Source: an uncultured Lachnospiraceae bacterium
GTDB lineage: Bacteria > Bacillota > Clostridia > Lachnospirales > Lachnospiraceae
DNA: 64,000 bases
Direction of reading: 5' to 3'
Assembly (NCBI GenBank): GCA_910584915.1
Contig: CAJUDM010000022.1
Span: forward strand, 1-64,000
Below, piece by piece: positions 8,745 through 18,426 of the stretch (positions within the stretch are counted from its first letter, which is position 1; each line of letters begins with the position of its first letter). Position numbers and translations under genes: made by a program. Under the pieces are notes generated by a model. It made no database searches, was not told where the DNA came from, and worked only from the letters and a program-made list of their open reading frames with translations.

Positions 8745-10616
8745 TCACGATCCGCCTCCCACGTACTCCGTCACGATCCGTCTCGCGATACAGCCGTCCG
8801 TCAGTCCCAGCTCTTCCTTCAAAAGATCCACGCTGCCATGTTCCACATACATATCCGGCAGGGCGACCGAAACCACCCTCATCCCGCAGCCGGGCAGAGA
8901 GTCCACATAACTTCTGACGCTCTCGCCGAACCCTCCCTTTGCCACGTTCTCCTCCAGCGTGACAAGAAGTTTATGGCTGTGGGAGAACTCCTCGATCAAC
9001 GCCTCATCGATGGGCTTTACAAAGCGGGCATTCACCAGGGAGCAGGCGTAACCGATATCTTTCAGGATCTTCCTGACAGACGCCCCCTCCTTCACCATGC
9101 TGCCCACCGCCATGATGCAGATGTCCTCCTCCTCATAGAGGACTTCGCTCTTCCCATAAACCACCGGCATGCGAAACTCCTGCATACCGTCCCAGGCTTC
9201 CCCTCTGGGATAACGGATGGCGATCGGCCCCTCAAACTGCAGGGCGAACTTCATCATATCCGACAGCTCCCACTTGTTCTTCGGCGCCATCACATGCATG
9301 TTCGGTATGCTCGACAAGTAGGACAGATCAAAGATGCCCTGGTGCGTCTCCCCGTCGCTCCCCACAAGCCCCGCCCTGTCTATGGCAAAGATCACCGGCA
9401 GGTTCTGGATGCAGACATCGTGGATGATCTGGTCGTAGGCGCGCTGCAAAAAGGAGGAGTAGACGGCAACCACCGGCTTAAGTCCCCCTGCCGCCAGCCC
9501 CGCGGCGAACGTCACGGCATGCTCCTCCGCGATGCCCACATCAAAAAACCGCTCAGGATAGATATTGCGAAAGCGCTTTAGCCCTGTCCCGTCCGGCATC
9601 GCCGCCGTGATCGCCACCACGCGCTCATCCCTCGCCGCCAGCTTGATCATCACGGTGGAGAAAATATCGGTGTAATTTGCCTTTGTGCGGGGATGCGCCG
9701 GAAGCCCTGTCTCGATCTCAAAGGGCTCCGCCCCGTGGAACCGCGCCGGATGCTTCTCCGCCGGGCCATATCCCTTCCCCTTCGTGGTCAGCATATGTAT
9801 CAGGACAGGGCCCTCCACCTTTTTCGCCTCCTGGATAAACCTTGTCATCTTCTGGATATCATGGCCGTCCACCGGTCCCATATAAGTGACGCCCAGATCC
9901 TCAAAATACATCCCCGGCACCACCAGGCGCTTCACATCGTTCTTCACTTTCCGGATGCCCTCCACCATGGATTTTCCGTGGTAGAAGCCGATCAGCTTAT
10001 TGTAGACCGTATTTTTCAGGTCCAGATAGTTCTCCGTTGTGCGGATGGCGTTCAGATACTTCGACACGCCGCCCACATTCTCAGAGATGGACATATTGTT
10101 GTCGTTTAAGATAATAATAAAGTTGGTCTCCAGTTTGCTGGCGTTGTTGATCGCCTCATACGCCATGCCGCCGGTCAGCGCGCCGTCCCCGATCACGGAG
10201 ACCACCGTAAAATCCTGTTTTTGGAGATCCCTCGCCTGCACCATGCCGAGCCCCGCGGAGATGGAGGTGGAACTGTGCCCCGTATCAAAACAGTCGCAGT
10301 CGCTCTCCTTCCGCTTCGGAAAACCGCTCATGCCGCCGTACTTGCGCAGGGTATCGAAGCCGTACGCCCTGCCCGTAAGCAGCTTGTGGGTGTATGCCTG
10401 ATGTCCCACATCCCAGACGATCTTGTCCTTCGGCAGATCCAGCGCCAGATGCAGCGCCATGGTGAGTTCCACACAGCCCAGATTGGAACCCAGGTGCCCG
10501 CCGGTAACGGATATCTTCTGAATCAAAAACTGCCTGATCTCCTCCGCCAGGTCATACAGATGTTCCTTCTCTATTTTTTTGATATCATTTGCCTTTTTGA
10601 TCTTCTCCAAATACAT
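8745..10616 (-). CDS. dxs: 1-deoxy-D-xylulose-5-phosphate synthase
   Basis: Dxs condenses pyruvate and glyceraldehyde-3-phosphate, the first step of the MEP isoprenoid pathway, using thiamine diphosphate. The ThDP motif GDGALTGGMAYEA with its Asn partner, SEGGHLGS-like TGGHLGSNLG, and the transketolase-type middle and C-terminal domains (VGIAEEHAVTFAAGLAAGG) are present. ATG 10616 (MYLEKIKKAND) has GGAG 5 nt upstream and gives the usual length of about 623 aa; a longer frame from 10667 is unlikely. It lies just downstream of ispA, so two isoprenoid genes are together. Confidence 0.97.
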   Translation of the reverse strand: MYLEKIKKANDIKKIEKEHLYDLAEEIRQFLIQKISVTGGHLGSNLGCVELTMALHLALDLPKDKIVWDVGHQAYTHKLLTGRAYGFDTLRKYGGMSGFPKRKESDCDCFDTGHSSTSISAGLGMVQARDLQKQDFTVVSVIGDGALTGGMAYEAINNASKLETNFIIILNDNNMSISENVGGVSKYLNAIRTTENYLDLKNTVYNKLIGFYHGKSMVEGIRKVKNDVKRLVVPGMYFEDLGVTYMGPVDGHDIQKMTRFIQEAKKVEGPVLIHMLTTKGKGYGPAEKHPARFHGAEPFEIETGLPAHPRTKANYTDIFSTVMIKLAARDERVVAITAAMPDGTGLKRFRNIYPERFFDVGIAEEHAVTFAAGLAAGGLKPVVAVYSSFLQRAYDQIIHDVCIQNLPVIFAIDRAGLVGSDGETHQGIFDLSYLSSIPNMHVMAPKNKWELSDMMKFALQFEGPIAIRYPRGEAWDGMQEFRMPVVYGKSEVLYEEEDICIMAVGSMVKEGASVRKILKDIGYACSLVNARFVKPIDEALIEEFSHSHKLLVTLEENVAKGGFGESVRSYVDSLPGCGMRVVSVALPDMYVEHGSVDLLKEELGLTDGCIARRIVTEYVGGGS

Positions 10617-10695
10617 AACGGCTCCGCCTCCATCATCACCGGACAGTGACCGGTCGTATCTATACATAACAGCACAAAAGTCCGGACTTTATCCT

Positions 10696-11601
10696 CTACT
10701 TCCTTCTTGTGATCAGGCTCATGACAAGCTCCTCAAGGAACACGTTTCTCTCCCGCCGGTTCCCGAGTATATCAAGCGCCTCCCTCGAGAGCCTCTCCAC
10801 ATCCTGTTTTGACTTTTCCAGCCCGTAAACCGACACGTATGTCAGTTTATCGTTCCTCTCATCGCTGCCCACAGGCTTTCCGAGCTCTTCTAACGTGCTT
10901 GTGACATCCAGGATATCATCCTGGATCTGGAAGGCGATACCGATGGCATATCCCGCTTTTTCCAGTTCCCTCACGGCTTCCTCATCCGCCCCCGCGAGAT
11001 GCGCGCCGATCATCATGGCAGACTGGATCAGCGCCGCCGTCTTATGCTCGTGGATAAACAACAGTTTTTCCCCGTCCAGGCGGAGCTTCCTCTTCTCCGC
11101 CTCCACATCCACAGCCTGTCCGCCGATCATCCCGTAGATGCCCGCCTTCTTTGCCAGGATCGTCAGCGCGCCGCCGACTCTTCCCGCCTCTCTATCGGAC
11201 AGCCCGCCCATAGAAAAAGCTTTACACGCCGTCTCGAAGGCAAAGTTCAAGAGCCCGTCCCCGGCGAGGATCGCCATCGCTTCCCCATACACCGCATGGG
11301 TCGTCTTTTTCCCTCTCCGGTACAGATCATTGTCCATCGCCGGCAGATCGTCATGCACCAGGGAATAAGTGTGGATCATCTCCTGCGCTGCCATAAAGGG
11401 CTCTACGATCTCCCCGCTGCCCCCGAACAGCCTGTAGCACTCCAGCATGAGAAGGGGGCGCAGCCGCTTTCCTCCCGCCAGAAAACTGTAGTTCATCGCT
11501 TCTAAAAGGCTCTTCTGGAACCCCTCCTCCCTCGGGAGATATTTCCCTAAGATTTCTTCCACTTCGCGTACTTTTTCCTGTAGTTCCTTCTGAAAATCCA
11601 T
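10696..11601 (-). CDS. ispA: Geranylgeranyl/farnesyl diphosphate synthase
   Basis: This is a trans-isoprenyl diphosphate synthase elongating DMAPP with IPP. Both Asp-rich motifs are present: VHDDLPAMDND (FARM) and FQIQDDILD (SARM), with GGKRLRPLL near the N-terminus. The start MDFQKELQEK at 11601 follows TTGGAGGA about 12 nt upstream. It begins 4 bp after the xseB stop, so xseA-xseB-ispA-dxs-tlyA-nadK-argR-recN appear to be one long transcription unit. Confidence 0.94.
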   Translation of the reverse strand: MDFQKELQEKVREVEEILGKYLPREEGFQKSLLEAMNYSFLAGGKRLRPLLMLECYRLFGGSGEIVEPFMAAQEMIHTYSLVHDDLPAMDNDLYRRGKKTTHAVYGEAMAILAGDGLLNFAFETACKAFSMGGLSDREAGRVGGALTILAKKAGIYGMIGGQAVDVEAEKRKLRLDGEKLLFIHEHKTAALIQSAMMIGAHLAGADEEAVRELEKAGYAIGIAFQIQDDILDVTSTLEELGKPVGSDERNDKLTYVSVYGLEKSKQDVERLSREALDILGNRRERNVFLEELVMSLITRRK

Positions 11602-11605
11602 ATGG

Positions 11606-11821
11606 TTAAAATTCCTCCAAACTACCGTCTTCATTTAATTTCAACACACTTTTTTCCACTCTGTCGATGGCAGCGTTGCACTGTTTTAACAGCTTCATGC
11701 CTTCCTGATAAACCTGAAAGGATTCCTCCAGGGATATGTCCGGGGATTCCAGTTCATTCAACATCTCGTCCAGTTTTTCAAAAGATTCTTCCAGACTGAT
11801 CTCCTTCTTCGTCTCTTCCAT
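11606..11821 (-). CDS. xseB: Exodeoxyribonuclease VII small subunit
   Basis: This 71-residue acidic helical protein is the small subunit of ExoVII, a single-strand DNA exonuclease, and several copies bind one XseA. The family pattern FEKLDEMLNELESPDISLEESFQVYQEG, cut here to its hallmark SLEESF and YQEGMKLLKQC, is clear. The length is normal. It lies between xseA and ispA. Confidence 0.95.
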   Translation of the reverse strand: MEETKKEISLEESFEKLDEMLNELESPDISLEESFQVYQEGMKLLKQCNAAIDRVEKSVLKLNEDGSLEEF

Positions 11822-11955
11822 ATTCGGGCTCCTTCTCCTCTACAGCCTTTCTCTCTCCGCTGTCACTGCTTTTATCCTGTCCTATAACACTTTCATCCTG
11901 ATCTGTCTGAAAACTTCACAGACCATGTCTTATCACCATATCCTGCGTCAATGCC

Positions 11956-13170
11956 TCAGGGCACTTCATAGCGGATCCTCTCCGCCCGCACCACATCCGC
12001 TTCCACAAAGCCGTCTGTGACATAAACCTTCAACCGCTCCCCATTCCTTACCTGTTCCACGGAAACAAACGTCTTTCCCTCCGCTGTAGCGGCATAGGCA
12101 TATCCCTGCCTCAGCTTCTCAAGGGGAGAAAGCCCTTTCATCCGTTCGATATAGAGGAGCAGGCGCTGCTTCTTTTCCGCCAGCCTGCGGTCCATCGCAT
12201 CTTCAAACGCCTCCTCCAGCTTCATCGCAAAATTCCGTTTCTCCCTGATCTGGGAAAGGGGACTTAAATAGTGAAGCCTTGTTCTCCTGTTCTGAAGCTG
12301 CAGGGCAGCCTCCCGCAGCTTTCTCTTCATTATCCGCCGATATGATTCTCGGAGGGTGCCAAGCCTCTCCGACAGTTCCCTGATATCGTAGACCGCCAGT
12401 TCTGCAGCCGCGGAAGGCGTCGGCGCCCTCAAGTCCGCCACATAGTCCGTGATCGTCGTGTCCGTCTCATGCCCCACCGCAGAGATCACCGGTACCGTAC
12501 AGTCAAAAACGGCCTGCGCCACAGACTCCTCGTTGAAGGCCCACAGATCCTCGATGGAGCCGCCTCCTCTCCCGACGATGATCACATCGACGCCAAGAGC
12601 CTCCAGCGCATGGATGCCGTTTATGATACTCGGCGCTGCCGCCTCCCCCTGCACGACCGCCGGATAGAGTATGATCTGCACACAGGGATTTCTCCTGCCG
12701 GCAATATTGATGATATCCCGCACTGCAGCGCCGGTCTGCGCCGTCACCACGCCGAGAGTTCTGATATACTTCGGGATCCTTCTCTTATATTCTGACGCGA
12801 ACATCCCGCGCTCTTCCAGTTCCCTTTTGAGCTGCTCAAACCTGACATACAGATCCCCGATTCCCTGTCTGGTTATCTTCTGCGCATACAGCTGATATTT
12901 TCCGTCCCGCTCATAGACATCGATCCTGCCCGCCGCTATGACCTGCAGTCCCTCCTCCAGCCGAAACGTAAGACCGGAACGGCTGCCGGCGAACATCACG
13001 CAGGCAATCGTCCCGGATAAATCCTTCAAAGTAAAATAAATATGTCCTGAAGTATGATATTTACAGTTACTGACCTCTCCCTTGACGGAAACAGATTGCA
13101 ACATATAGTCCTGAGTAAACATATTTTTGATATATGAGTTTACCTGAGCGACAGTATAAACATTCTGCAT
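11956..13170 (-). CDS. xseA: Exodeoxyribonuclease VII large subunit
   Basis: XseA is the catalytic subunit of ExoVII, which degrades single-stranded DNA to oligonucleotides. The 404-residue protein has an N-terminal OB-fold (VKGEVSNCKYHTSGHIYFTL), a catalytic core with GRGGGSIEDLWAFNEE and VGHETDTTITDYVAD, and a C-terminal coiled coil. Length is normal. The gap to xseB (134 bp) is larger than elsewhere in this operon and holds no gene. Confidence 0.96.
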   Translation of the reverse strand: MQNVYTVAQVNSYIKNMFTQDYMLQSVSVKGEVSNCKYHTSGHIYFTLKDLSGTIACVMFAGSRSGLTFRLEEGLQVIAAGRIDVYERDGKYQLYAQKITRQGIGDLYVRFEQLKRELEERGMFASEYKRRIPKYIRTLGVVTAQTGAAVRDIINIAGRRNPCVQIILYPAVVQGEAAAPSIINGIHALEALGVDVIIVGRGGGSIEDLWAFNEESVAQAVFDCTVPVISAVGHETDTTITDYVADLRAPTPSAAAELAVYDIRELSERLGTLRESYRRIMKRKLREAALQLQNRRTRLHYLSPLSQIREKRNFAMKLEEAFEDAMDRRLAEKKQRLLLYIERMKGLSPLEKLRQGYAYAATAEGKTFVSVEQVRNGERLKVYVTDGFVEADVVRAERIRYEVP

Positions 13171-13220
13171 AGTGATCCTCTATTCCAGTACCGCAGATAT
13201 TTCTGCAGTACCCTCTTCCA

Positions 13221-13646
13221 TTATCCCTGTTCCTCCGCTTTCGCAAACTTTGCCAGAACCCCGTTCACAAAAGCCGCCGAGCCATCCTGTCCGTAGCTCT
13301 TTGCCAGCTCTACGGCCTCATTGATCGCCACGCCGGTCGGAACAGTCTCATCAAAGCAGATCTCATATACCGCAAGACGTATGATCGTAAGATCGACTTT
13401 TCCCATACGCCTGCTGCTCCAGCCTGTCGCCTTCTCATCGATCATCCTATCTATCTCGGAAAGTTTCGCCGCAATGGCGTCATATTTTTCCGTGATCTCT
13501 CGCTTGTCCTTCTCCTCCGCATCCTCCGGGAAATCCTCAGTATCCTCCAGAAACAGTTCCTTCTGTTCCTCCATTTCCCCCGTCTCATAAAATTCCACGC
13601 GGAACAACAGCTTAAAGATGCGTTCCCTTATTTCCCGTCTGTTCAT
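13221..13646 (-). CDS. nusB: Transcription antitermination protein NusB
   Basis: NusB, with NusE (S10), takes part in rRNA transcription antitermination. The helical protein starts MNRREIRERIFKLLFR and ends with the conserved NEAVELAKSYGQDGSAAFVNG block. ATG 13646 has GGGGAG upstream; a longer frame to 13730 adds a non-homologous leader and is rejected. It lies between the Asp23-family gene and xseA, as in other Lachnospiraceae. Confidence 0.95.
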   Translation of the reverse strand: MNRREIRERIFKLLFRVEFYETGEMEEQKELFLEDTEDFPEDAEEKDKREITEKYDAIAAKLSEIDRMIDEKATGWSSRRMGKVDLTIIRLAVYEICFDETVPTGVAINEAVELAKSYGQDGSAAFVNGVLAKFAKAEEQG

Positions 13647-13701
13647 AATGCTCCCCGGCCATTTCTTTTGTCTGTCAACTGCCCCGATCATGTCCGCCTT
13701 T

Positions 13702-14091
13702 TTACTTCGCCGCCCTCGCCATGTTGACACCGGCGATCCTGATATTCACATCCGTCACTTCCAACCCCGTCATGCTCTCAATGGCATTCTGCACCCTTGC
13801 CTGGATATTGCGTCCGGTTGTAGGAATATTATATCCATATTCAATATTCACAGAGATATCCACTTTGACTTTTTTATTGTAGACCTCCACCTTCACACCC
13901 CGGGCTATATTCTTATATCCCATCTTGTTCATCAGCTCATGGGTGATATTGCCGACCATGGAGGAAACTCCTTCCACCTCCGTTGCCGCTAAAGCCGCGA
14001 TCATCGCCACCACATCGTCCGCGATCTTCACAGAACCCATACTGTCATCTTCTCTCAGTTCCAGACTTTGTCTTTCCATTTCTTTGTTCAT
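13702..14091 (-). CDS. Asp23/Gls24 family protein (YqhY-like)
   Basis: A 129-residue Asp23/Gls24 family protein, recognised by GSVKIADDVVAMIAALAATEVEGV and VDISVNIEYGYNIP segments (quoted in part). The member located before nusB in Firmicutes corresponds to YqhY, linked to regulation of acetyl-CoA carboxylase in Bacillus. Envelope stress roles belong to other members. The 230 bp upstream (14092-14321) hold no gene and probably carry the promoter of this group; I could not pick a single convincing -35/-10 pair there. Confidence 0.9.
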   Translation of the reverse strand: MNKEMERQSLELREDDSMGSVKIADDVVAMIAALAATEVEGVSSMVGNITHELMNKMGYKNIARGVKVEVYNKKVKVDISVNIEYGYNIPTTGRNIQARVQNAIESMTGLEVTDVNIRIAGVNMARAAK

Positions 14092-14321
14092 TTTGCTTTC
14101 TCCTGTCTTATTTACTCGTTAATATTATTTCCACTCTGTTTCTCTGCATACAGATATACACCGTCTTATCTATATTTAAACACAAAACATTTTCCCTTTC
14201 ATCAGTATACCAAAAATCCGTGATTTTGCAAAGCATATTTATGTCCGGCAGACAGAACTGCCGGGATGGACGTCAGCTTCCCGTGAAACTCCCGGAGGAC
14301 GAGCGCCTGCGCTGCCCGGGA

Positions 14322-15716
14322 TCACTCCCAGAAACTGAGCGTATACAGTTCCTCATTCCCGGAATATGCGATCTTATACTCCCCGTCCGCCTGATAGGTT
14401 CCAAAATAGTCAAATATCTTCTGCGCACCGATCAGATTATCGTAAAGTTCTCTGTACGCCTGGCTTCCGGAAGCTTTGAGCGCCACGGCACTCATCCCCT
14501 GTGCCTTTGCCCCCTCAAAGATCTCAGCGATCTTTTCCTCCTCATACCCATACAGATAAAGTCCCTCCCGCACAAAATAGTTGGCACTTACAGCCGTACA
14601 GTCAGGCACCGCAAACGCCGTATCGATCCCGTGATTTTTGCTGATCTCAGCAGTCGTCACGCAGAGATAACTGTAGTCGATATCCGGCGCTCCCTCTTTT
14701 TCCTCCGCCGCGGAAGAATAATATGACGGATCACCCCATGTGGTATCTATATGATAATATGCCCCGTCGATCTGCGCAATATTCCAGGCATGGGCGCCGC
14801 CGTTAGCACTGCCGTTCACGATGATACAGGGAATTCCCATATAGTTTAACATATACTGGAACGCCTTCGCATATCCGTTGCAGACTGATTTTTTATCCAG
14901 AAATACAGAGCAGATATTCTGGTTGTCCGGCGAATCCATACTGTAATCCGTGGACAGGATCAGATCTTCATAGATCCGCTTCACGATCTCATACTCGTCA
15001 CTGCCCTCCAGACCACTGACTTTTGACTCCACCTCCGCATCTATCGCATCCTGCCGCCTCGCCACCTCCTCCGCGTCATAGAGATATCTGCCGGAAAAAG
15101 TGATGTACTGCACCTCTTCTCTCCTTGTATACTGCGTGTAGGTGTAGCCATTCAGATAAAAAAGTTCCGGATGGTCATTGATCACACATTGATATACTTT
15201 CGTCAGCTGCTCCGCATCCGTCGCCGTGAGAAGGATATCCTCCTCCTGCATCATCAGGATCTGGTAACATTCCACATAGAGAATCTTTTCATTGCTTCCC
15301 AGCTGTTCATAATAGTAATTGCCGGCCTGGGACTCCTGAAGCCCTATGACATCCGCCTGTGAAAGCCCGATCTCCTCCCGCCTTTTCTCAAGATCGCTCT
15401 TCGTCAGGCTTCCGCTGCCTTCCTCCACTCTGTTCTCTTCGATATCGCGATATTCCTGACCGCCTTCCGTTTCCTCAGAGAGCGCATCACCCGACACAGC
15501 CCTGGCTCCCTCCCCCGAAGCCCCCTGCACCTCTGCATCCTCTTCCTCTTTCAGTCCGGACATGTCAGATTCCTGCTCCGTTTTTAAAAGATCCGTTATC
15601 CCGCCGCAGCCGGTGAGACACAGAAGGCACGGCAAAAGCGCCATCCAAAAATATAATGTTCTTTTAACCTTTCTTTTATCTTTCGTTTCCGCCTTTCTCT
15701 TCTTAAAATATCGCAT
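14322..15716 (-). CDS. Lipoprotein with transglutaminase-like domain
   Basis: The 464-residue protein has a basic N-terminus, a hydrophobic stretch and a lipobox LTGC (Cys37), predicting a lipoprotein on the outer membrane face. A low-complexity acidic linker (about 40-120) leads to a transglutaminase-like cysteine protease domain with SVCNGYAKAFQYML (Cys), GGAHAWNI (His) and YHIDTTWGDP (Asp), the full triad. Such proteins may act on wall peptides or cross-link proteins; the substrate is unknown. It stands between prfC and the Asp23-family gene without close spacing. Confidence 0.83.
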   Translation of the reverse strand: MRYFKKRKAETKDKRKVKRTLYFWMALLPCLLCLTGCGGITDLLKTEQESDMSGLKEEEDAEVQGASGEGARAVSGDALSEETEGGQEYRDIEENRVEEGSGSLTKSDLEKRREEIGLSQADVIGLQESQAGNYYYEQLGSNEKILYVECYQILMMQEEDILLTATDAEQLTKVYQCVINDHPELFYLNGYTYTQYTRREEVQYITFSGRYLYDAEEVARRQDAIDAEVESKVSGLEGSDEYEIVKRIYEDLILSTDYSMDSPDNQNICSVFLDKKSVCNGYAKAFQYMLNYMGIPCIIVNGSANGGAHAWNIAQIDGAYYHIDTTWGDPSYYSSAAEEKEGAPDIDYSYLCVTTAEISKNHGIDTAFAVPDCTAVSANYFVREGLYLYGYEEEKIAEIFEGAKAQGMSAVALKASGSQAYRELYDNLIGAQKIFDYFGTYQADGEYKIAYSGNEELYTLSFWE

Positions 15717-15835
15717 GCTATTTATTACTCAGCCTTTCTGCAATAAGCTTTTTCATTCCATGCCCCACAGCCGGATCCCTGTGATCATCCGCTTTTTCCG
15801 GCCTTATCAGCATTTCGCATAAATTAAATCTTAAT

Positions 15836-17431
15836 TTAATTTTTTCCAAACTCAGACAGCCGCAACTCCTTGTTCCTGTCGCATGTCATCCGGATACTCC
15901 ACTCGTTCACAAACAACAGCAGCGGATTACCTTTCAGATCCTGGATCTTCTTCATATCCGAAGTCCCCTGAAGTTTCGCCACATCTATCTCTTCCTTATT
16001 CTCGATCCAGCGGATATACTCATAGGGGAGCTGTTCCAGGGCGATATCCACCCGGTATTCGTTCTCCAGCCTGTATTTCAGTACCTCGAACTGCAGAACG
16101 CCTACCACGCCCACAATAATCTCCTCCATACCGCCCGCCAGCTCCTGAAAGACCTGGATGGCGCCCTCCTGTGCGATCTGGCTGATGCCCTTGATAAACT
16201 GCTTCCTCTTCATCGTATCCATCTGCCGCACTCTGGCGAAATGCTCCGGGGCAAAGGTAGGGATCCCCTCGTACCGGAAATTCTCTTTCGGCACACAGAG
16301 TGTATCCCCAATGGAAAAAATACCCGGATCGAAAACGCCAATGATATCCCCCGCGTAAGCTTCCGACAGGATCTTCCTCTCGTCCGCCATGATCTGCTGC
16401 GGCTGGGAGAGCCGCATCACTCTGCCGCTCTGCACATGCCGCACCTCCATCGCCGCATCGTATCTGCCGGAGCAGATGCGCATAAAAGCGATCCTGTCCC
16501 GATGCGCTTTATTCATGTTCGCCTGTATCTTAAATACAAAAGCTGAAAAATCATGTTCCGCCGGAGATAACAGGCCGATATCCGCTTTTCTCGGCAGCGG
16601 CGTTGTCGCCATCTCCAGAAAATGCTGTAAAAAGATCTCCACACCGAAATTCGTCAGGGCGGAGCCGAAAAACACCGGTGTCAGATTGCCGCTCCTGACG
16701 TCCGCCAGATCAAATTCCGCGCCCGCACCGTCCAGAAGTTCCAGTTCCTCCAACAGCCTGTCCATCGCCTCTCTGCCGAGGTTCGCCGAAAGTTCCTCTC
16801 TGTCCTCCAGAGGAATCTCCTTTGAAACCCCCTCCTTTGTGCCTTTTTCCGTATCGGAATAGGTGATGACCCTGTCGCCTTCCCTGTCATAGACACCTTT
16901 GAAACCTTTCCCGGAACCGATAGGCCAGTTCACGGGACAGGTGGCGATGCCCAGTTCCTTTTCCACCTCATCCAGCAGATCAAAGGTATCGCCTGCATCC
17001 CTGTCCATCTTATTGATAAAGGTAAAAATCGGAATGTGGCGCATGGCACAGACTTTAAACAGCTTTCTCGTCTGCGCCTCCACCCCCTTGGAAGCGTCGA
17101 TGACCATCACCGCTGAATCCGCTGCCATCAGAGTCCGGTAGGTATCCTCCGAAAAGTCCTGATGTCCCGGCGTATCCAGAATATTGATGCAAAATCCGCC
17201 ATATTCAAACTGGAGCACTGAGGATGTGACCGAAATTCCTCTCTCCTTCTCGATCTCCATCCAGTCCGACACCGCATGCCTCGCCGTGGCCTTTCCCTTC
17301 ACGCTGCCTGCCAGATTGATCGCGCCTCCATACAATAAGAACTTCTCCGTCAGCGTTGTCTTGCCTGCATCCGGGTGGGATATGATGGCGAAAGTCCTTC
17401 TTCTGTTAATTTCCTTTGTAATATCTGTCAC
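15836..17431 (-). CDS. prfC: Peptide chain release factor 3
   Basis: RF3 is a translational GTPase that removes RF1/RF2 from the ribosome after peptide release. The P-loop SHPDAGKTTLTEKFLLYGG (G1), switch and G3 DTPGHQDFSEDTYRT, and G4 NKMDRDAGD are all intact. At 531 residues it has the normal length. The 190-bp gap to spoIIIAH (17432-17621) holds no gene. Confidence 0.97.
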   Translation of the reverse strand: MTDITKEINRRRTFAIISHPDAGKTTLTEKFLLYGGAINLAGSVKGKATARHAVSDWMEIEKERGISVTSSVLQFEYGGFCINILDTPGHQDFSEDTYRTLMAADSAVMVIDASKGVEAQTRKLFKVCAMRHIPIFTFINKMDRDAGDTFDLLDEVEKELGIATCPVNWPIGSGKGFKGVYDREGDRVITYSDTEKGTKEGVSKEIPLEDREELSANLGREAMDRLLEELELLDGAGAEFDLADVRSGNLTPVFFGSALTNFGVEIFLQHFLEMATTPLPRKADIGLLSPAEHDFSAFVFKIQANMNKAHRDRIAFMRICSGRYDAAMEVRHVQSGRVMRLSQPQQIMADERKILSEAYAGDIIGVFDPGIFSIGDTLCVPKENFRYEGIPTFAPEHFARVRQMDTMKRKQFIKGISQIAQEGAIQVFQELAGGMEEIIVGVVGVLQFEVLKYRLENEYRVDIALEQLPYEYIRWIENKEEIDVAKLQGTSDMKKIQDLKGNPLLLFVNEWSIRMTCDRNKELRLSEFGKN

Positions 17432-17621
17432 TGATCATTCCTCCAGATTATTCTATTTCCATATGCGTCTGGCGGGACAGGCTGCCTCCCGGACATCCCT
17501 GCGCCGCCCAAACGGCACATATCACTGCCCCTGCCTGTGTACAGCAGGAAAACAGGGAGGATTATCCGCCCCCTGTTTCCCTCTCCAGACGCCAATATGA
17601 GTAGTATAACACATATTTATC

Positions 17622-18413
17622 CTAATTCAAAGTGGTACTGATCACAATATTTTCAATCGGTGTACCGGTCTTTCGCATGATAATATCCTCGATCTGAGCC
17701 CGCTGAGTGTCTGAAAGGTCCGCGCTGTACACCACCACATCAACCGTATCTCCGGTGATGCTGACCACCGCGTCCTGAAATCCTCTCGCATCCAACAGGA
17801 TCTCCGCCGACATCTCCTTCTCCGCGGTCTCGGTAAGCCCTACAATACTGTTTAACGCGACCTGCTTCTGATCGTCCGCTATATTGGTGCTGTTGATAAT
17901 CTGCATTAACGCCGCCTTGTTCTCTGCCCTGGTCTGTTCCTTCATCAGCTTTGCCCCCTGCAGGGTATTGACATTGACTGTCGCCGTAAAGACGGCCTCC
18001 CCCGGTACCTCGCCGTCCTGCACATCGGAACTCTCCGCAAGCATGCTCTCAATGGAGGAAAGCTCATCCTCATATCCGTCGTCCACATCCGCGACATCAC
18101 TGTCAAGGCTTTCAATATCCGTCAGCATATCCTCATCAGAAATGTCCAGAAGCGCCTCCTCGCCATCGGTGGCACTCATATCGCTGTTTACCTCCATCTC
18201 TGCCAATTCATCAGCCGTATATGTATCTTCCACCGTGTATTCGATCATGCTCGCCGCCTCAGATGCGGTGCTCTCCGCCTGTTCCTCTCCATCGCCCTCC
18301 GATATGGTGACCTGGTCAGACACATCACCGGAAAAATGCAGGTAACCCGCCACTGCGATCATCAGGGCTAAAGCCGTTATCATAAGCTGGTTCTTTTTAA
18401 ATATTTTCTTCAA
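17622..18413 (-). CDS. spoIIIAH: Stage III sporulation protein AH
   Basis: SpoIIIAH sits in the mother-cell membrane and binds forespore SpoIIQ to form the feeding-tube channel between the two cells. The 263-residue protein has an N-terminal membrane segment (about 8-27), an acidic Ser/Glu/Asp-rich linker and the conserved C-terminal YscJ/FliF-like domain (ARGFQDAVVSITGDTVDVVV). It is the last gene of the spoIIIA operon and lies 13 bp after spoIIIAG. Confidence 0.95.
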   Translation of the reverse strand: MKKIFKKNQLMITALALMIAVAGYLHFSGDVSDQVTISEGDGEEQAESTASEAASMIEYTVEDTYTADELAEMEVNSDMSATDGEEALLDISDEDMLTDIESLDSDVADVDDGYEDELSSIESMLAESSDVQDGEVPGEAVFTATVNVNTLQGAKLMKEQTRAENKAALMQIINSTNIADDQKQVALNSIVGLTETAEKEMSAEILLDARGFQDAVVSITGDTVDVVVYSADLSDTQRAQIEDIIMRKTGTPIENIVISTTLN

Positions 18414-18426
18414 ACCTCTCTCCCCT